Assembly (NCBI RefSeq): GCF_025751555.1
Contig: NZ_JAOWLB010000005.1
Coordinates: 186,001-250,000 of the forward strand
Length of the DNA stretch: 64,000 nucleotides
From: Ruegeria aquimaris
GTDB lineage: Bacteria > Pseudomonadota > Alphaproteobacteria > Rhodobacterales > Rhodobacteraceae
Direction: 5' to 3'
The position numbers and the translations under genes were made by a program. Below the pieces are notes generated by a model. That model saw only the letters and a program-made list of their open reading frames with translations, did no database searches and had not been told where the DNA came from. Shown here one piece after another: positions 36,432-49,636 of this stretch; position 1 is the stretch's first letter; each line of letters opens with the position of its first letter.

Positions 36432-36898
36432 AGGATCCGATCAAGCGCAACGGGCTGCGCCCACGGTTCTGGGAGCGCAAGCCGCTGGCGCGGCTGAGCA
36501 AGACCGAATGGGAGGCGCTGTGCGACGGCTGCGGCAAGTGTTGCCTGAACAAGCTTGAGGATGAGGATACCGGCGAGGTCGAACTCACCCGGGTCGCCTG
36601 CCGGCTGCTGGATGACGAGAGCTGCCATTGCACCCAATACCCGATTCGGCACCAGTTCGTGCCCGATTGCATCGTCCTGACGCCCGACAACCTGGACAGC
36701 CACGCCTATTGGATGCCCCGCACCTGCGCCTATCGGCTGCTGTGGGAGGGAAAGCCGCTATACGATTGGCATCCGCTGATCTCGGGCGATCCCGAAAGCG
36801 TGCACCGGGCAGGCGTCTCGGTGCGCGGCATCACCGTGTCCGAGTTTGAAACCCCCGAAGAAGACTGGGAAGACCATATCATCGAGGAGCCCATCTGA
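36428..36898 (+). CDS. YcgN/UPF0260 cysteine-cluster protein
   Basis: The 156-residue protein has the cysteine arrangement CDGCGKCC, CHCTQYPIRHQFVPDC and RTCAYR, typical of UPF0260 and suggestive of metal or iron-sulfur binding. The N-terminal FWERKPLARLSKTEWEALC is the family opening. The function is unknown. It is wedged between ribF and the aldolase gene, overlapping both (ATGA at the start, TGATG at the end). Confidence 0.9.
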   Translation: MKDPIKRNGLRPRFWERKPLARLSKTEWEALCDGCGKCCLNKLEDEDTGEVELTRVACRLLDDESCHCTQYPIRHQFVPDCIVLTPDNLDSHAYWMPRTCAYRLLWEGKPLYDWHPLISGDPESVHRAGVSVRGITVSEFETPEEDWEDHIIEEPI

Positions 36899-37935
36899 TG
36901 TTCTTTGCCTCTGACAATTCCGGCCCCGTCCACCCCGAGATCCTGGCTGCTCTGACCGAGGTCAACCAAGGCTATGCCATGGCCTATGGGGCGGATGCAC
37001 AGATGCAGGCGGTACGCGAGAAAATTCGTCAAATTTTCGAGACGCCCGAGGCGGCGGTCTATCTGGTGGCAACCGGGACGGCGGCCAACTCGCTGGCGCT
37101 GGCCACCCTGTCACAGCCCTGGCAGACCATCTTCTGCTCACCCGTGGCCCATATCCACGAGGACGAGTGCAACGCGCCCGAATTCTATTCGGGCGGCACC
37201 AAGCTGACCCTGGTGCCCGGCGGCGACCGGATGACGCCAGAGGCGCTGCGCGCCTCGATTACGGGCGAGGAGACCCGTGGCGTGCATGGGCCGCAGCGTG
37301 GCCCGGTCTCGATCACCCAGGTGACTGAACGCGGCGGCGTCTATTCCATCGCCGAGTTGCAGGCGCTTTGCGCGGTTGCTGGGGAGTACGGTCTGCCGGT
37401 GCATCTGGATGGTGCCCGCTTTGCCAATGCGCTGGTCGCCCTCAACGCCTCACCCGCCGAGATGACCTGGAAGGCCGGCGTTGACGCGGTCAGCTTTGGC
37501 GGCACCAAGAACGGCTGCATGGGTGTCGAGGCGGTGATCTTCTTCGACCCGAAACATGCCTGGGAGTTCGAGCTGCGCCGCAAGCGCGGCGCGCATCTCT
37601 TCTCGAAACACCGCTATCTGTCGGCGCAGATGGATGCCTATCTGACGGGTGACTTATGGCTGCGTTCGGCGCGGCGGGCCAATGACAATTGCGCCCGACT
37701 GGTCGAGGGGCTGCGGGCGGCGGGGGCCACCTTCCTGCACGAGCCGCAGGCCAATATCGTTTTTGCCAGTTTCCCACGCGCGACCCATCGGCGCCTGATG
37801 GGTGCGGGCGCGTCCTATCACCTGTGGGGGGCCGAACTGGAGGGCGAGGACGAGAGCGAGATGCTGGCCTGCCGCATGGTCTGCGACTGGTCGATCGGGA
37901 CGGATCAGATCGACCGCTTCCTGTCGCTGCTCTGA
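36898..37935 (+). CDS. Threonine aldolase / beta-eliminating lyase family PLP enzyme
   Basis: The 345-residue fold-type I PLP enzyme cleaves L-threonine or related beta-hydroxy amino acids to glycine and an aldehyde. Visible are FASDNSGPVHPEILAAL at the start, TGTAANSLAL, HLDGARFANALVAL (Asp binding PLP), and SFGGTKNGCMG with the Schiff-base Lys. It is co-transcribed with ribF and ycgN by overlapping starts. Stereospecificity cannot be assigned. Copy C of the hairpin element begins eight bases after the stop. Confidence 0.92.
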   Translation: MFFASDNSGPVHPEILAALTEVNQGYAMAYGADAQMQAVREKIRQIFETPEAAVYLVATGTAANSLALATLSQPWQTIFCSPVAHIHEDECNAPEFYSGGTKLTLVPGGDRMTPEALRASITGEETRGVHGPQRGPVSITQVTERGGVYSIAELQALCAVAGEYGLPVHLDGARFANALVALNASPAEMTWKAGVDAVSFGGTKNGCMGVEAVIFFDPKHAWEFELRRKRGAHLFSKHRYLSAQMDAYLTGDLWLRSARRANDNCARLVEGLRAAGATFLHEPQANIVFASFPRATHRRLMGAGASYHLWGAELEGEDESEMLACRMVCDWSIGTDQIDRFLSLL

Positions 37936-37942
37936 GGGGGTT

Positions 37943-38014
37943 GGGGGCGCTGCCCCCGGTGCAAAATTCGGAGAATTTTGTCACCTCCCCCGGAGTATTT
38001 CCAGCGAAATGAAG
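37943..38014 (+). repeat. Copy C of the 3'-UTR hairpin element
   Basis: GGGGGC/GCCCCC with loop GCT (37943-37957), then CAAAATTC/GAATTTTG with loop GGA (37962-37980), then the tail CCTCCCCCGGAGTATTTCC and AGCGAAATGAAGG (37984-38014). Same order and sense as copies A and B, between convergent gene ends. Confidence 0.78.
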
Positions 38015-38027
38015 GAGTTTGGAGCGC

Positions 38028-38843
38028 TCAGACCGTCCGCGACCAGAGCGCGCGGATATGTACGGCCGTCTCTGCCGGGTGGCTGATGGGCAGCATATGA
38101 CCGGCACCCGCGATGACCTCTTCGGTTGCATCGGGCAGACGCCGCATGAGACCCCTTGAGATCGCCTGCATCACCGGATGGGTCAAGGCTCCCCGCAAGA
38201 GCAGAACCGGCATCGTGGCACGGTCGAGCCGCCCGGGCGCCAGCAGCCCGGCCGTGTCATTGAACAGCGCCTCGTCCACCGTTGGCACAATGTGGATACC
38301 CCGGATCATCGCCGCACGGGTCGCTTCGGGCAGGTCCGGCCAGCGCGGGCTGTCGGCGGTGCTCCACATCCGGTTGAACAGACGCGCGGCCAGGGCCTTG
38401 TCGCCGCTTTCCAGGGCCGCGATGTAGGGTCGGGCGTCCTGGGCATGCTGTTCGATCAGCTCGGGCGCGTCCCGGCAGGCCACGGCGAAGAACACCGGCT
38501 CGATGAGCGTCAGGCTGCGAACAAGCTCCGGCTGTTCGACCGCCAGCCGCAAGGCCACGGTGGCGCCGAAGGAATGGCCGATCACATCCATGCGCCTGTC
38601 GAGACAGGTTTGCGCATTCTCCAGGATGCGATCCTGAAAACAGCCCTGCCCGTCCCAATCCGGGCTGCGGCCATGGCTGAGCATGTCGGGCGCGGTGAAC
38701 CGGGCCTCGTCACCCAGGATGCGGGTCAGCCCTTTCCACGCGCCCGAATGGGCAATGGTGCAATGCAGCGCCAACACCTGTCGCGGCCCATGGCCGAAAT
38801 GGCTGACGTGGACGGGTTGCGGTAAAGAGGAGGTACCCCTCAC
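38028..38843 (-). CDS. Alpha/beta-hydrolase
   Basis: The 271-residue hydrolase has the oxyanion segment LALHCTIAHSGAW, the elbow DVIGHSFGATVAL, and His in GAGHMLPISHP. The residue after the first His is Cys rather than Gly in the usual HG motif (LHCT), which is somewhat unusual. The substrate is unknown. The start overlaps the stop of the upstream isomerase gene (ATGA), so the two form a small operon. Confidence 0.87.
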   Translation of the reverse strand: MRGTSSLPQPVHVSHFGHGPRQVLALHCTIAHSGAWKGLTRILGDEARFTAPDMLSHGRSPDWDGQGCFQDRILENAQTCLDRRMDVIGHSFGATVALRLAVEQPELVRSLTLIEPVFFAVACRDAPELIEQHAQDARPYIAALESGDKALAARLFNRMWSTADSPRWPDLPEATRAAMIRGIHIVPTVDEALFNDTAGLLAPGRLDRATMPVLLLRGALTHPVMQAISRGLMRRLPDATEEVIAGAGHMLPISHPAETAVHIRALWSRTV

Positions 38844-39442
38844 CCCTTCATCTCCGCCAGATGCGCGTCGAGATCGTCCAGCCGGTCCTGGCCCCAGAAC
38901 CTCTGACCATCCGACGTGATGTAGAACGGGGCGCCGAAGACGCCGCGATCGACCGCCTCCTCTAGGTTGGCGGCATAGGTTTCCGCCCCGATCAGCAGGC
39001 CACTGTCCGCGAGGCGCGGGTCAAACCCGGCCCGTTCCAGGCAATCGCGGATCACCTCGTCCTGTGCGATGTCCTTCTCTTCGGCCCAGCAGGCGCGCAG
39101 GATGGAATGGCAGAGCGCGCCGACATCGCCGCCGCCATCCCTGACCGCCGCGATAATGGCGTAAGAGGAGGGCGCGGCATTCGTCGGCCAATGTGCGGGC
39201 TTGAGGTTGAACGGCAAACCGGTCTTCCTAGCCTGACGCTGCAATTCCTGGGCCCGGTATTCGATGCGGGAGGGGTGCCGATCCTTCGGGGGCACGCCGC
39301 CGGTACGGCTGAACAGCGCAAGGATATCCACGGGCTTGTAGGCGATGCTGGCCCCGTGTTTTGCGGCCACCTCCTCCAGTCGCATCCCGGCCAGATAGGA
39401 AAAGGGCGAGAGTGTCGCAAAAAAGTAGTCGATATCGGCCAT
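38840..39442 (-). CDS. 2-hydroxychromene-2-carboxylate isomerase / DsbA-family protein
   Basis: The 200-residue thioredoxin-fold protein of the kappa-GST/HCCA isomerase group has YFFATLSPFSYLAG at the start, with Ser where Cys would be in DsbA; YKPVDILALF; and the end block GVFGAPFYITSDGQRFWGQDRLDDLDAHL. Relatives isomerise hydroxychromene carboxylates with glutathione in naphthalene breakdown, but many genomes carry such genes without that pathway. ATG 39442 starts MADIDYF. It is followed directly by the hydrolase gene. Confidence 0.88.
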   Translation of the reverse strand: MADIDYFFATLSPFSYLAGMRLEEVAAKHGASIAYKPVDILALFSRTGGVPPKDRHPSRIEYRAQELQRQARKTGLPFNLKPAHWPTNAAPSSYAIIAAVRDGGGDVGALCHSILRACWAEEKDIAQDEVIRDCLERAGFDPRLADSGLLIGAETYAANLEEAVDRGVFGAPFYITSDGQRFWGQDRLDDLDAHLAEMKG

Positions 39443-39549
39443 GTTCACTTTCTCCGCAGCGTTACCTTTGCTGGACCGTAAGCCCATGCTAAGCGGTGTC
39501 AACATCACGAATCTGTCACAACAGACAGTGCTGCCTGGGGATATCCGTC

Positions 39550-40569
39550 ATGCCGTCACTCACCGAACCCAAGCTCATCTCTGGGAACGCCAATCTTCCG
39601 TTGGCCCAGTCGATAGCGCGCCGTATGAGCCTGTATCGAGGTGTCGACCAGGGTCTGGTCAACGCCCGTGTCGAACGGTTCAACGATGGCGAGATCTTTG
39701 TCGAGGTGTTCGAAAACGTCCGCGGCGAGGATATGTTCATCATCCAGCCGACATCGAACCCCGCCAATGACAACCTGATGGAGCTGCTGATCATCGCGGA
39801 CGCGCTGCGGCGGTCCTCGGCGGCACGGATCACCGCCGTCATCCCCTATTTCGGCTATGCCCGGCAGGATCGCCGAACCAAGGCGCGCACCCCGATCAGT
39901 GCCAAGCTGGTCGCCAACATGCTGACCGGCGCCGGGATCGAGCGTATCCTGACCATGGATCTGCACGCAGCCCAGATCCAGGGCTTCTTCGATATTCCGG
40001 TTGACAACCTTTATGCTTCACCGATCTTTGCGCTGGATGTCCGGACCCATTTCAAGGACCGGATGGGCGACCTGATGGTGGTTTCGCCGGACGTGGGCGG
40101 CGTGGGTCGTGCGCGCGAACTGGCCAAGCGGATCAACGCGCCGCTGTCGATCGTAGACAAGCGCCGCGAAAAGCCCGGCGAAGTCGCCGAAATGACCGTG
40201 ATCGGTGACGTGACCGACAAGATCTGCCTGATCGTCGATGACATCTGCGACACAGCCGGAACCCTGTGCAAGGCGGCGCAGGTTCTGCTCGACAACGGCG
40301 CCAAGGAGGTGCATTCGTACATCTCACACGGGGTGATGAGCGGCCCGGCGGTCGAGCGGGTGAAGAATTCAGTGATGAAATCGCTCGTCATCACTGACTC
40401 GATCCAGCCGACGCCCGAGATTCTGGCAGCGCCGAACATCCGGGTGGTGCCGACGGCGCCGATCTTTACCCAGGCGATCCTGAACATCTGGAACGGCACG
40501 TCGGTCTCGTCCCTCTTCGAAGACAAGACCCTGCGGCCGATTTACGAGTCACTCTATCATATGGACTGA
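39550..40569 (+). CDS. prs: Ribose-phosphate pyrophosphokinase (PRPP synthase)
   Basis: The 339-residue class I enzyme forms PRPP from ribose 5-phosphate and ATP for nucleotide, His and Trp synthesis. Motifs are [31 protein letters not shown] (flexible loop), [19 protein letters not shown], and the PRPP-binding [16 protein letters not shown] precedes ATG 39550. It stands alone and ends at a strong hairpin. Confidence 0.97.
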   Translation: MPSLTEPKLISGNANLPLAQSIARRMSLYRGVDQGLVNARVERFNDGEIFVEVFENVRGEDMFIIQPTSNPANDNLMELLIIADALRRSSAARITAVIPYFGYARQDRRTKARTPISAKLVANMLTGAGIERILTMDLHAAQIQGFFDIPVDNLYASPIFALDVRTHFKDRMGDLMVVSPDVGGVGRARELAKRINAPLSIVDKRREKPGEVAEMTVIGDVTDKICLIVDDICDTAGTLCKAAQVLLDNGAKEVHSYISHGVMSGPAVERVKNSVMKSLVITDSIQPTPEILAAPNIRVVPTAPIFTQAILNIWNGTSVSSLFEDKTLRPIYESLYHMD

Positions 40570-40573
40570 CGCA

Positions 40574-40601
40574 ATCTTCCGGTTCCCTTGAACCGGAAGA
40601 T
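40574..40601 (+). terminator. Hairpin after prs
   Basis: ATCTTCCGGTTC (40574-40585) pairs perfectly with GAACCGGAAGAT (40590-40601) around CCTT; only ATTCTG follows, so the U-tract is weak. It lies between convergent prs and the lectin gene. Confidence 0.6.
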
Positions 40602-40618
40602 ATTCTGTGCCCAAGAGC

Positions 40619-40969
40619 TCAGGGCACGTCCCAGTCGTCTTCGTTTCTCATCTCTCCGATTGCCGTCCAGCTGAGCCGCAAGCGCGCAACGCGGGTATCG
40701 GCCCACGTGCGAAAGACCAGATCGAAGCCTTCGGGTGTGACCTCCTCGGCTTTCAGCTCGGCGCGGACGGCGGCACCCGTATCCACATCCCAAAGCGAAA
40801 TGGCGACCATCACCGCAGGGGCGGAGTGAAAAGGTTTCTTGAACAAGATGGGCTTGCGCCTTTCGCGGGTCCCCGACCCGGTCCACATGTCGCCACCATT
40901 CTCGAAATCCGAGAACATCGCCTCGTCGCCCTGCTGAATGGCGACAGGATGAGAAGAAAATAGCTTCAT
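40619..40969 (-). CDS. H-type lectin domain protein
   Basis: A 116-residue protein, almost entirely one H-type lectin domain, as in discoidin and snail agglutinin: an FKKPFHSAPAVMVAISLWD opening strand pair, VRAELKAEEVTPEGFDLVFRTWADTRVARLRLSWTAIG with the conserved Trp residues. There is no signal peptide, so it is either cytoplasmic or exported unconventionally. Carbohydrate binding (GalNAc in animal relatives) is by family. It lies alone between prs and atpC. Confidence 0.82.
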   Translation of the reverse strand: MKLFSSHPVAIQQGDEAMFSDFENGGDMWTGSGTRERRKPILFKKPFHSAPAVMVAISLWDVDTGAAVRAELKAEEVTPEGFDLVFRTWADTRVARLRLSWTAIGEMRNEDDWDVP

Positions 40970-41035
40970 CGCTCGAAACCTAGCCAAAACGTTATGGTTA
41001 TTACGTCATATCCGTTCAATCGGGCCAAACCTTGA

Positions 41036-41069
41036 CGCAAAAGGGCCAGCCCGTTGCCCGGCTGGCCCC
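41036..41069 (-). terminator. Intrinsic terminator of the atp operon
   Basis: On the minus strand GGGCCAGCC (41068-41060) pairs with GGCTGGCCC (41051-41043) around eight bases and is followed by TTTTGCG. It lies 28 bases after the atpC stop. Confidence 0.82.
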
Positions 41070-41095
41070 TGTTGTTCGCGCGCTATGCCAGAGGC

Positions 41096-41506
41096 TCAGA
41101 GCCCCATATGGGTGCCAAGGGCCTCCATATCGGCCAGAAGCTTCGCCGCATCGTCAACGATGCTGTGATGCTCCTGTGCCTTGGCCGCGTCATGCGACGC
41201 ACGCGCTTCGGCGATCAGCTCGTCCAGATGCGCGCGGGTGACTTCCGTTACCGGGATCGCCTTTTCGGCCAGCACCGACAGGGTGTCGGCACCGATCTGG
41301 GCGAACCCGCCGGTCACCAGATATTCGCTAGATCCTTCGGGTCCTTCGACCTTGAGGATCCCTGGACGCAGCGTGGTGATCGTCGGGGCATGGTCCGGCA
41401 TTGCCGTCATGTCCCCGTCCGCACCGGGAATCTGGACCGCAGTCACCTGGAGCGACGCAAGGCGGCGCTCCGGGCTGACGAGGTCGAATTGCATTGTGTT
41501 TGCCAT
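41096..41506 (-). CDS. atpC: F1 ATP synthase epsilon subunit
   Basis: This is the 136-residue central-stalk subunit with inhibitory C-terminal helices. The N-terminal beta-sandwich is clear ([39 protein letters not shown]), followed by helical [18 protein letters not shown]. It is the last gene of atpHAGDC, 12 bases after atpD. Length is normal for alphaproteobacteria. Confidence 0.97.
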   Translation of the reverse strand: MANTMQFDLVSPERRLASLQVTAVQIPGADGDMTAMPDHAPTITTLRPGILKVEGPEGSSEYLVTGGFAQIGADTLSVLAEKAIPVTEVTRAHLDELIAEARASHDAAKAQEHHSIVDDAAKLLADMEALGTHMGL

Positions 41507-41518
41507 CAGGGATACTCC

Positions 41519-43838
<2,320 letters not shown>

Positions 43839-43853
43839 GTCCCAACTCTCTCC

Positions 43854-45392
<1,539 letters not shown>

Positions 45393-45953
45393 TTATCCGA
45401 CCTCTTTCATTGCATTCTGGAGGGAGTTGAGCTTGGAGCGGATCGAGCTGTCGATCATCTTCGAGCCAACTTTGACGACAAGACCGCCGATGAGGGTTTC
45501 ATCCACGGTCGCATTGATGGTAACCGACTTGCCGACCTGCTCGCTCAGGGTCTTGGTCAGCTTTTCGATCTGGGTCTTGGTCAGAGCCTTGGCGGATGTG
45601 ACCTCGGCGGTCACTTCGCCGCGCTCCTCGGCCAGCGCGTCTTGCAGCGCCTTGAGCATTTGCGGCAGAACGAACAGGCGGCGCTTCTGTGCCATGAGGC
45701 CCAGCGAATTGGCCAGCACCGCGCCGAGTTTCATTTTCTTGGCAATCGCGGTGATTGCGGCTTCCTGTTCTGCGCGGGAAACCAGCGGCGAAGCGATCAG
45801 ACCACGCAGGTCGGCGCTTTCGGCCAGGGCGGCAGCCAGATCAGTGATGCCGGTTTCCAGACCTTTCAGGTCATTATTCTCTTTCGCGATCTCGAAAATC
45901 GCGGTGGCATAGCGCGCGGCAATGCCTGCGGAAATCGAAGCTGGTTCGGACAC
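45393..45953 (-). CDS. atpH: F1 ATP synthase delta subunit
   Basis: The 186-residue peripheral-stalk (OSCP) subunit has ARYATAIFEIAKENND at the start and the C-terminal GGLVVKVGSKMIDSSIRSKLNSL signature. GTG 45953 (V-S-E-P) is chosen, with AAGGG just upstream; the longer frame to 46049 adds a low-complexity Arg/Gly segment. It is the first gene of the F1 operon. The F0 genes (a, c, b, b') are not here, as usual in alphaproteobacteria. Confidence 0.95.
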   Translation of the reverse strand: MSEPASISAGIAARYATAIFEIAKENNDLKGLETGITDLAAALAESADLRGLIASPLVSRAEQEAAITAIAKKMKLGAVLANSLGLMAQKRRLFVLPQMLKALQDALAEERGEVTAEVTSAKALTKTQIEKLTKTLSEQVGKSVTINATVDETLIGGLVVKVGSKMIDSSIRSKLNSLQNAMKEVG

Positions 45954-46402
45954 GTCCACCCTTCCGATATTATTGGCCCCGAACGCGCCGTTTGCGCGAC
46001 CTCGGGGGCGTGAGGAAACCCCGCCGTGACGGCGGGGCATCGAAATCACCGGGGATGTAGCAGAGCGTTACTTATGTCGCAATATAGTATAGCGATAACG
46101 GTCCGGCACCCAAATCGCGTGTTTTCAATGTGTTAACGAAACTGCGACCCTTTGGACCCCCATAAGTGCTTGAAAAATGTTACCCGATTGCAGGTTTTCG
46201 CGATTCCTGTGACTCAAAACTGCACCCGCGCCACGGACGAATGCCTACAAGGGCGCACAGGACCGCCATTGCCGGGAGCGGCCCTGCAAGCAGCCCTGAC
46301 GCCTTCGGCCGATGCATCGGCGTCCCGCATCCCGTCTCTTGACTGGCACCGATGAACTGACGCGATATAGAGTCAGGCGATTTTTCCAAAGGGTGTTCTT
46401 GT
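45954..46402. other. Gene-free stretch between atpH and the RTX gene
   Basis: These 449 bases separate two divergent genes. An AT-rich patch near 46075-46105 (reading TATACTATATT on the minus strand) is the best candidate for the atp operon promoter. TTGACT at 46339 and GATATA/TATAGA near 46364-46371 may be a promoter for the RTX gene, although the spacing (19-21) is long. The short frame at 46152-46355 has no ribosome site or recognisable product. Confidence 0.45.
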
Positions 46403-47983
46403 ATGGGTATTCCTGCAGCCTTGCTGGGTCTCGGCGCGTTTGCCGCGTTGAGTGGGTTGTTCGACTCATCGGACGACCCGGAAGGCGAAACACCGGACGA
46501 GGTGAATGAGACACCGGAAACCCCCGAAGAGGAGGGCGCGCAAGACACCGGCGCAACGGTTACCACGCTCGAACACGGCACGGTTCAGGTTGAACTGGGT
46601 GAGGACGAAACCGGTAGCCTTCTATCCCTGATCTATCTGGATTCCGAGGACACCGGAGAGAGTTCCAATTTCTACACCGAGTTCGAAACCCGGATCTATC
46701 TTGCACCGGAAGGAACCGATTTATCGCAAAAAGCGTCCGCATCATCGTCCGGGATTCCCGGATATGACGCATTCGTTGCAGGCAATGGAACCGGAGCGTA
46801 CGATCTGGCGGCTCTGGAAGAAACGCTTGGCCTAGAACTGATCCATACCATTGACCTGTTGCCGTTAATGCCTGACGCGCAACCCACCTACCCTGCCCTG
46901 ATTGATCTGGGTCTGGACGCACTTGATCAGGTCGAGGCGAACGCGCCAACAAAATCATATTTTCTTGAGGCGGTGACAGATGGTGACGACCTGTCGCTCT
47001 TCCTGCCCGAAGATTACGTCCCGACCTACAATGGCGTTGCCGCGACCGCTGTGACCGACAACGTGACTGGGGGAGAAGAAACCGACTGGTTTGCCGTGGA
47101 AGAAGGCGCGCCGACCGCGCTTGTCGTCGAAACCCGGGGCGGCGACGATTTGGTAACGACCAAGGTCGATGACACCGGAATTCGTGCGGGTGACGGCGAT
47201 GACCTGGTCATTGCATACAGCAACGGTAACTCTGTCAGCGGTGGGGCGGGCAACGACACGATCAACGCCAGCGGTCATGACATGGTGATCACAGGCGATG
47301 CCGGTGCCGACCAAATCCACGCCTACGGGAGCGGCCAGGCGATGGGTGGCGAGGGCAATGACACAGTCTACGCCGGAAATGATCAAGACCACTCCAGTTG
47401 GACAAACCGCTGGGATACCTTCGAAACGGTACTGGAACCGGGCTTGCCACTTGATGTTGATGGTGGTGCGGGACACGACAGAATCATTGTCAGCGGCGTC
47501 AACGCCACCGGTTATGGTGGCGAAGGCGACGATTTCCTGTCCGTCGAGAATGGTGCCAGGGGCCATGGCGGCGTCGGCAATGATCATCTTCAGCTGAGCG
47601 CGGGCAGCATGGTTTTTGGTGAAGACGGTGACGATCTGTTCACAATGTACGAGTTTCAAAATGCCCCGGAAAGCGCAGTTGCGACCGGTGGCGATGGCGC
47701 TGATACCTACAGCCTGGCGATACGCGGAGCAAATGCCCCGGATCCCGAATCCTATCTCAGGATCACCGATTTCGATCCCTCCGAAGATGCTCTTGAGGTT
47801 GAACTGTGGAACCGAGATTCGGAAACCATCGACTCGGTCACCCTGAGCGAGGCCTCGGATGGCAGCCATACGGATGTGCTGGTCAATGTGTCCAGCATCT
47901 ACGCGCAATCTCCCGGCTCTGTGATCATCCGCTTGGATGGCGTGACCGGTATGTCACCCGACGCGGTGGTGATCCGAACCTGA
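46403..47983 (+). CDS. RTX-type calcium-binding secreted protein
   Basis: The 526-residue acidic protein has an unusual hydrophobic N-terminus (PAALLGLGAFAALSGLF) without the positive charges of a Sec signal, then an acidic Glu/Pro/Thr linker to about residue 50. A unique region to about 255 follows, then about nine degenerate RTX nonapeptides (for example SGGAGNDTI, MGGEGNDTV, YGGEGDDFL, TGGDGADTY), and a C-terminal FDPSEDALEVEL type domain. RTX repeats bind Ca2+ and such proteins leave through type I secretion. No ABC exporter is adjacent. The role is unknown. Confidence 0.87.
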   Translation: MGIPAALLGLGAFAALSGLFDSSDDPEGETPDEVNETPETPEEEGAQDTGATVTTLEHGTVQVELGEDETGSLLSLIYLDSEDTGESSNFYTEFETRIYLAPEGTDLSQKASASSSGIPGYDAFVAGNGTGAYDLAALEETLGLELIHTIDLLPLMPDAQPTYPALIDLGLDALDQVEANAPTKSYFLEAVTDGDDLSLFLPEDYVPTYNGVAATAVTDNVTGGEETDWFAVEEGAPTALVVETRGGDDLVTTKVDDTGIRAGDGDDLVIAYSNGNSVSGGAGNDTINASGHDMVITGDAGADQIHAYGSGQAMGGEGNDTVYAGNDQDHSSWTNRWDTFETVLEPGLPLDVDGGAGHDRIIVSGVNATGYGGEGDDFLSVENGARGHGGVGNDHLQLSAGSMVFGEDGDDLFTMYEFQNAPESAVATGGDGADTYSLAIRGANAPDPESYLRITDFDPSEDALEVELWNRDSETIDSVTLSEASDGSHTDVLVNVSSIYAQSPGSVIIRLDGVTGMSPDAVVIRT

Positions 47984-48016
47984 GCCACGAGCCAGCGCGC
48001 CGGGGACGGCGGGCGG

Positions 48017-48047
48017 GGCGCCTTTTGGCGGCAGCCAAAACAGCGCC
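48017..48047. terminator. Hairpin between the convergent RTX and methyltransferase genes
   Basis: TTTTGGC (48023-48029) pairs with GCCAAAA (48034-48040) around GGCA. An outer GGCGC (48017-48021) pairs with GCGCC (48043-48047). This is a likely bidirectional 3' structure. Confidence 0.55.
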
Positions 48048-48055
48048 GTGCGTCG

Positions 48056-48808
48056 TTACACTGGTTCGGCCTTGCCGGTCGGTTGCGGGTTCAGCACACC
48101 CAGCGGGTTGAGCACGCGCACCTTGTCCTGCGCCCCTTTCCGGCGTGGTGGGTGAACGCGCTTGGACGCTTCGACCATGAACACACCGCCCGCCATGATC
48201 GTCGGCAGTCGCGTTCCGGTTCTTTCCAGCAAGGCGCCCGATTTCAACCAGAAACGCCTGAAGGATGGCGGCTGATACAGCGCGGAACAATGAAACTCCG
48301 GTAGGAACTGATGCTTGCGCAGCTGAGTTTCCAACTGCCCCAGCGTATAGGGACGACCAAAGCCAAAGGGCGTCTTGTCGGACCGCGACCACAACCCGGC
48401 GCGGTTCGGCACGACAAAGATCGCCCTACCCCCCGGTCCCAGCACCCGCCAGCATTCGTCCAGAACGGCGGATGGGTGTTCCGAGGTTTCCAGCCCATGC
48501 ATGACCACCAACCGGTCCACATGCCCGGTTTCGATGGGCCACAGCGTTTCCTCGCACAGGACCGAGACATTCGGCAGGCCCGCGGGCCAGGGCATGACCC
48601 CCTGCGGCCCCGGCATCAGGCCAATGACCCGGCGGGCGTCGTTCAGATAGGGCCGCAATAACGGCACGGCAAAGCCGTACCCGGCGACCGTCTGGCCCTT
48701 GGCCTCGGGCCAGATCCCCAGAAGACGCCCCCGCACGGCCGCCTGCGCCGCCCGCCCCAGCGTGCTGCGATAATAGAAATTCCTCAGGTCCTGCACGTCC
48801 AGATGCAT
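48056..48808 (-). CDS. SAM-dependent methyltransferase-type protein
   Basis: In the 250-residue protein, motif I is degenerate: [15 protein letters not shown] replaces the usual D-x-G-x-G-x-G. The later blocks [40 protein letters not shown] are the typical class I methyltransferase (Methyltransf_11) motifs IV and V. The substrate is unknown. It starts 60 bases from, and divergent to, gloB. This neighbourhood has been seen in other alphaproteobacteria by my recollection, which would suggest a shared promoter region. Confidence 0.8.
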   Translation of the reverse strand: MHLDVQDLRNFYYRSTLGRAAQAAVRGRLLGIWPEAKGQTVAGYGFAVPLLRPYLNDARRVIGLMPGPQGVMPWPAGLPNVSVLCEETLWPIETGHVDRLVVMHGLETSEHPSAVLDECWRVLGPGGRAIFVVPNRAGLWSRSDKTPFGFGRPYTLGQLETQLRKHQFLPEFHCSALYQPPSFRRFWLKSGALLERTGTRLPTIMAGGVFMVEASKRVHPPRRKGAQDKVRVLNPLGVLNPQPTGKAEPV

Positions 48809-48868
48809 TGCAGCCGCTCGCCCGATCTGTTTGGCTGGGGCAGTCTAGCAATGAAAAGGCAAAAGGCC

Positions 48869-49636
48869 ATGCCTCTTGAAATCGTCACCATACCCTGTCT
48901 CAGCGACAACTACGCCTATCTCGCGCATGATGCGGCCAGCGGTGAAACCGCGCTGATCGACGCCCCCGAGGCTGGCCCCATCCTGACCGAACTGGCGACG
49001 CGCGACTGGCGGCTGAGTCATGTGCTGCTGACGCATCATCATTGGGACCATGTCGACGCCCTGCCCGAGATTCTGGCTTCCCATCCCGCACGGGTCATCG
49101 GTGCCGCAGCCGATGCGCATCGGCTGCCGCCCCTGGACATGGCGGTGGCCGAGGGGGACCGGTTCGACATTGGCGGTGAACCGGTCGAGGTACTGGATGT
49201 CTCCGGTCATACCGTCGGACATCTGGCTTTTTACCTGCCGGAAAGTAACGCGGTTTTCACCGCTGACAGCCTTATGGCGCTGGGGTGTGGCCGCCTCTTC
49301 GAGGGAACGCCCCAGCAGATGTGGACCTCGCTGTCCAAACTTGCCGCCCTGCCCGACGATACGGTTGTGTGCAGCGGACATGAATACACGCAATCGAATG
49401 CGCGCTTCGCCCTGACAATCGACGTCGGCAACGATACCTTGAAAAAGCGGGCGGCGGAAATAGATCAAGCCAGAGCAGCAGGACACCCGACCGTTCCCAG
49501 CATGCTGGGGGTGGAAAAGGCGACAAACCCGTTTCTGCGGGCTGCCGACCCGGACATCCAGGCGCATCTGGGTCTGTCCGGCGCCGACCCGGCAAAGGTC
49601 TTTGCCGAAATTCGCGGCCGCAAGGACCGGTTCTGA
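48869..49636 (+). CDS. gloB: Hydroxyacylglutathione hydrolase (glyoxalase II)
   Basis: The 255-residue metallo-beta-lactamase-fold enzyme hydrolyses S-D-lactoylglutathione, finishing methylglyoxal detoxification. The metal motif is LTHHHWDHVD, followed by DVSGHTVGHLAFYL, FTADSLMALGCGRLFEGTPQQM and the glutathione-binding C-terminal region CSGHEYTQSNARFAL and LGVEKATNPFLR. ATG 48869 (MPLEIVTIPCLSDNYAYL) matches the family start. Confidence 0.96.
   Translation: MPLEIVTIPCLSDNYAYLAHDAASGETALIDAPEAGPILTELATRDWRLSHVLLTHHHWDHVDALPEILASHPARVIGAAADAHRLPPLDMAVAEGDRFDIGGEPVEVLDVSGHTVGHLAFYLPESNAVFTADSLMALGCGRLFEGTPQQMWTSLSKLAALPDDTVVCSGHEYTQSNARFALTIDVGNDTLKKRAAEIDQARAAGHPTVPSMLGVEKATNPFLRAADPDIQAHLGLSGADPAKVFAEIRGRKDRF

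Noticed and set aside
46152..46355. 67-codon frame before the RTX gene
   Set aside because: No ribosome site, no domain, and atypical composition compared with neighbouring genes.
47160..47700. DNA repeat or CRISPR-like array in the RTX gene
   Set aside because: The periodicity is the nine-residue RTX protein repeat within one reading frame; the DNA units are not identical.
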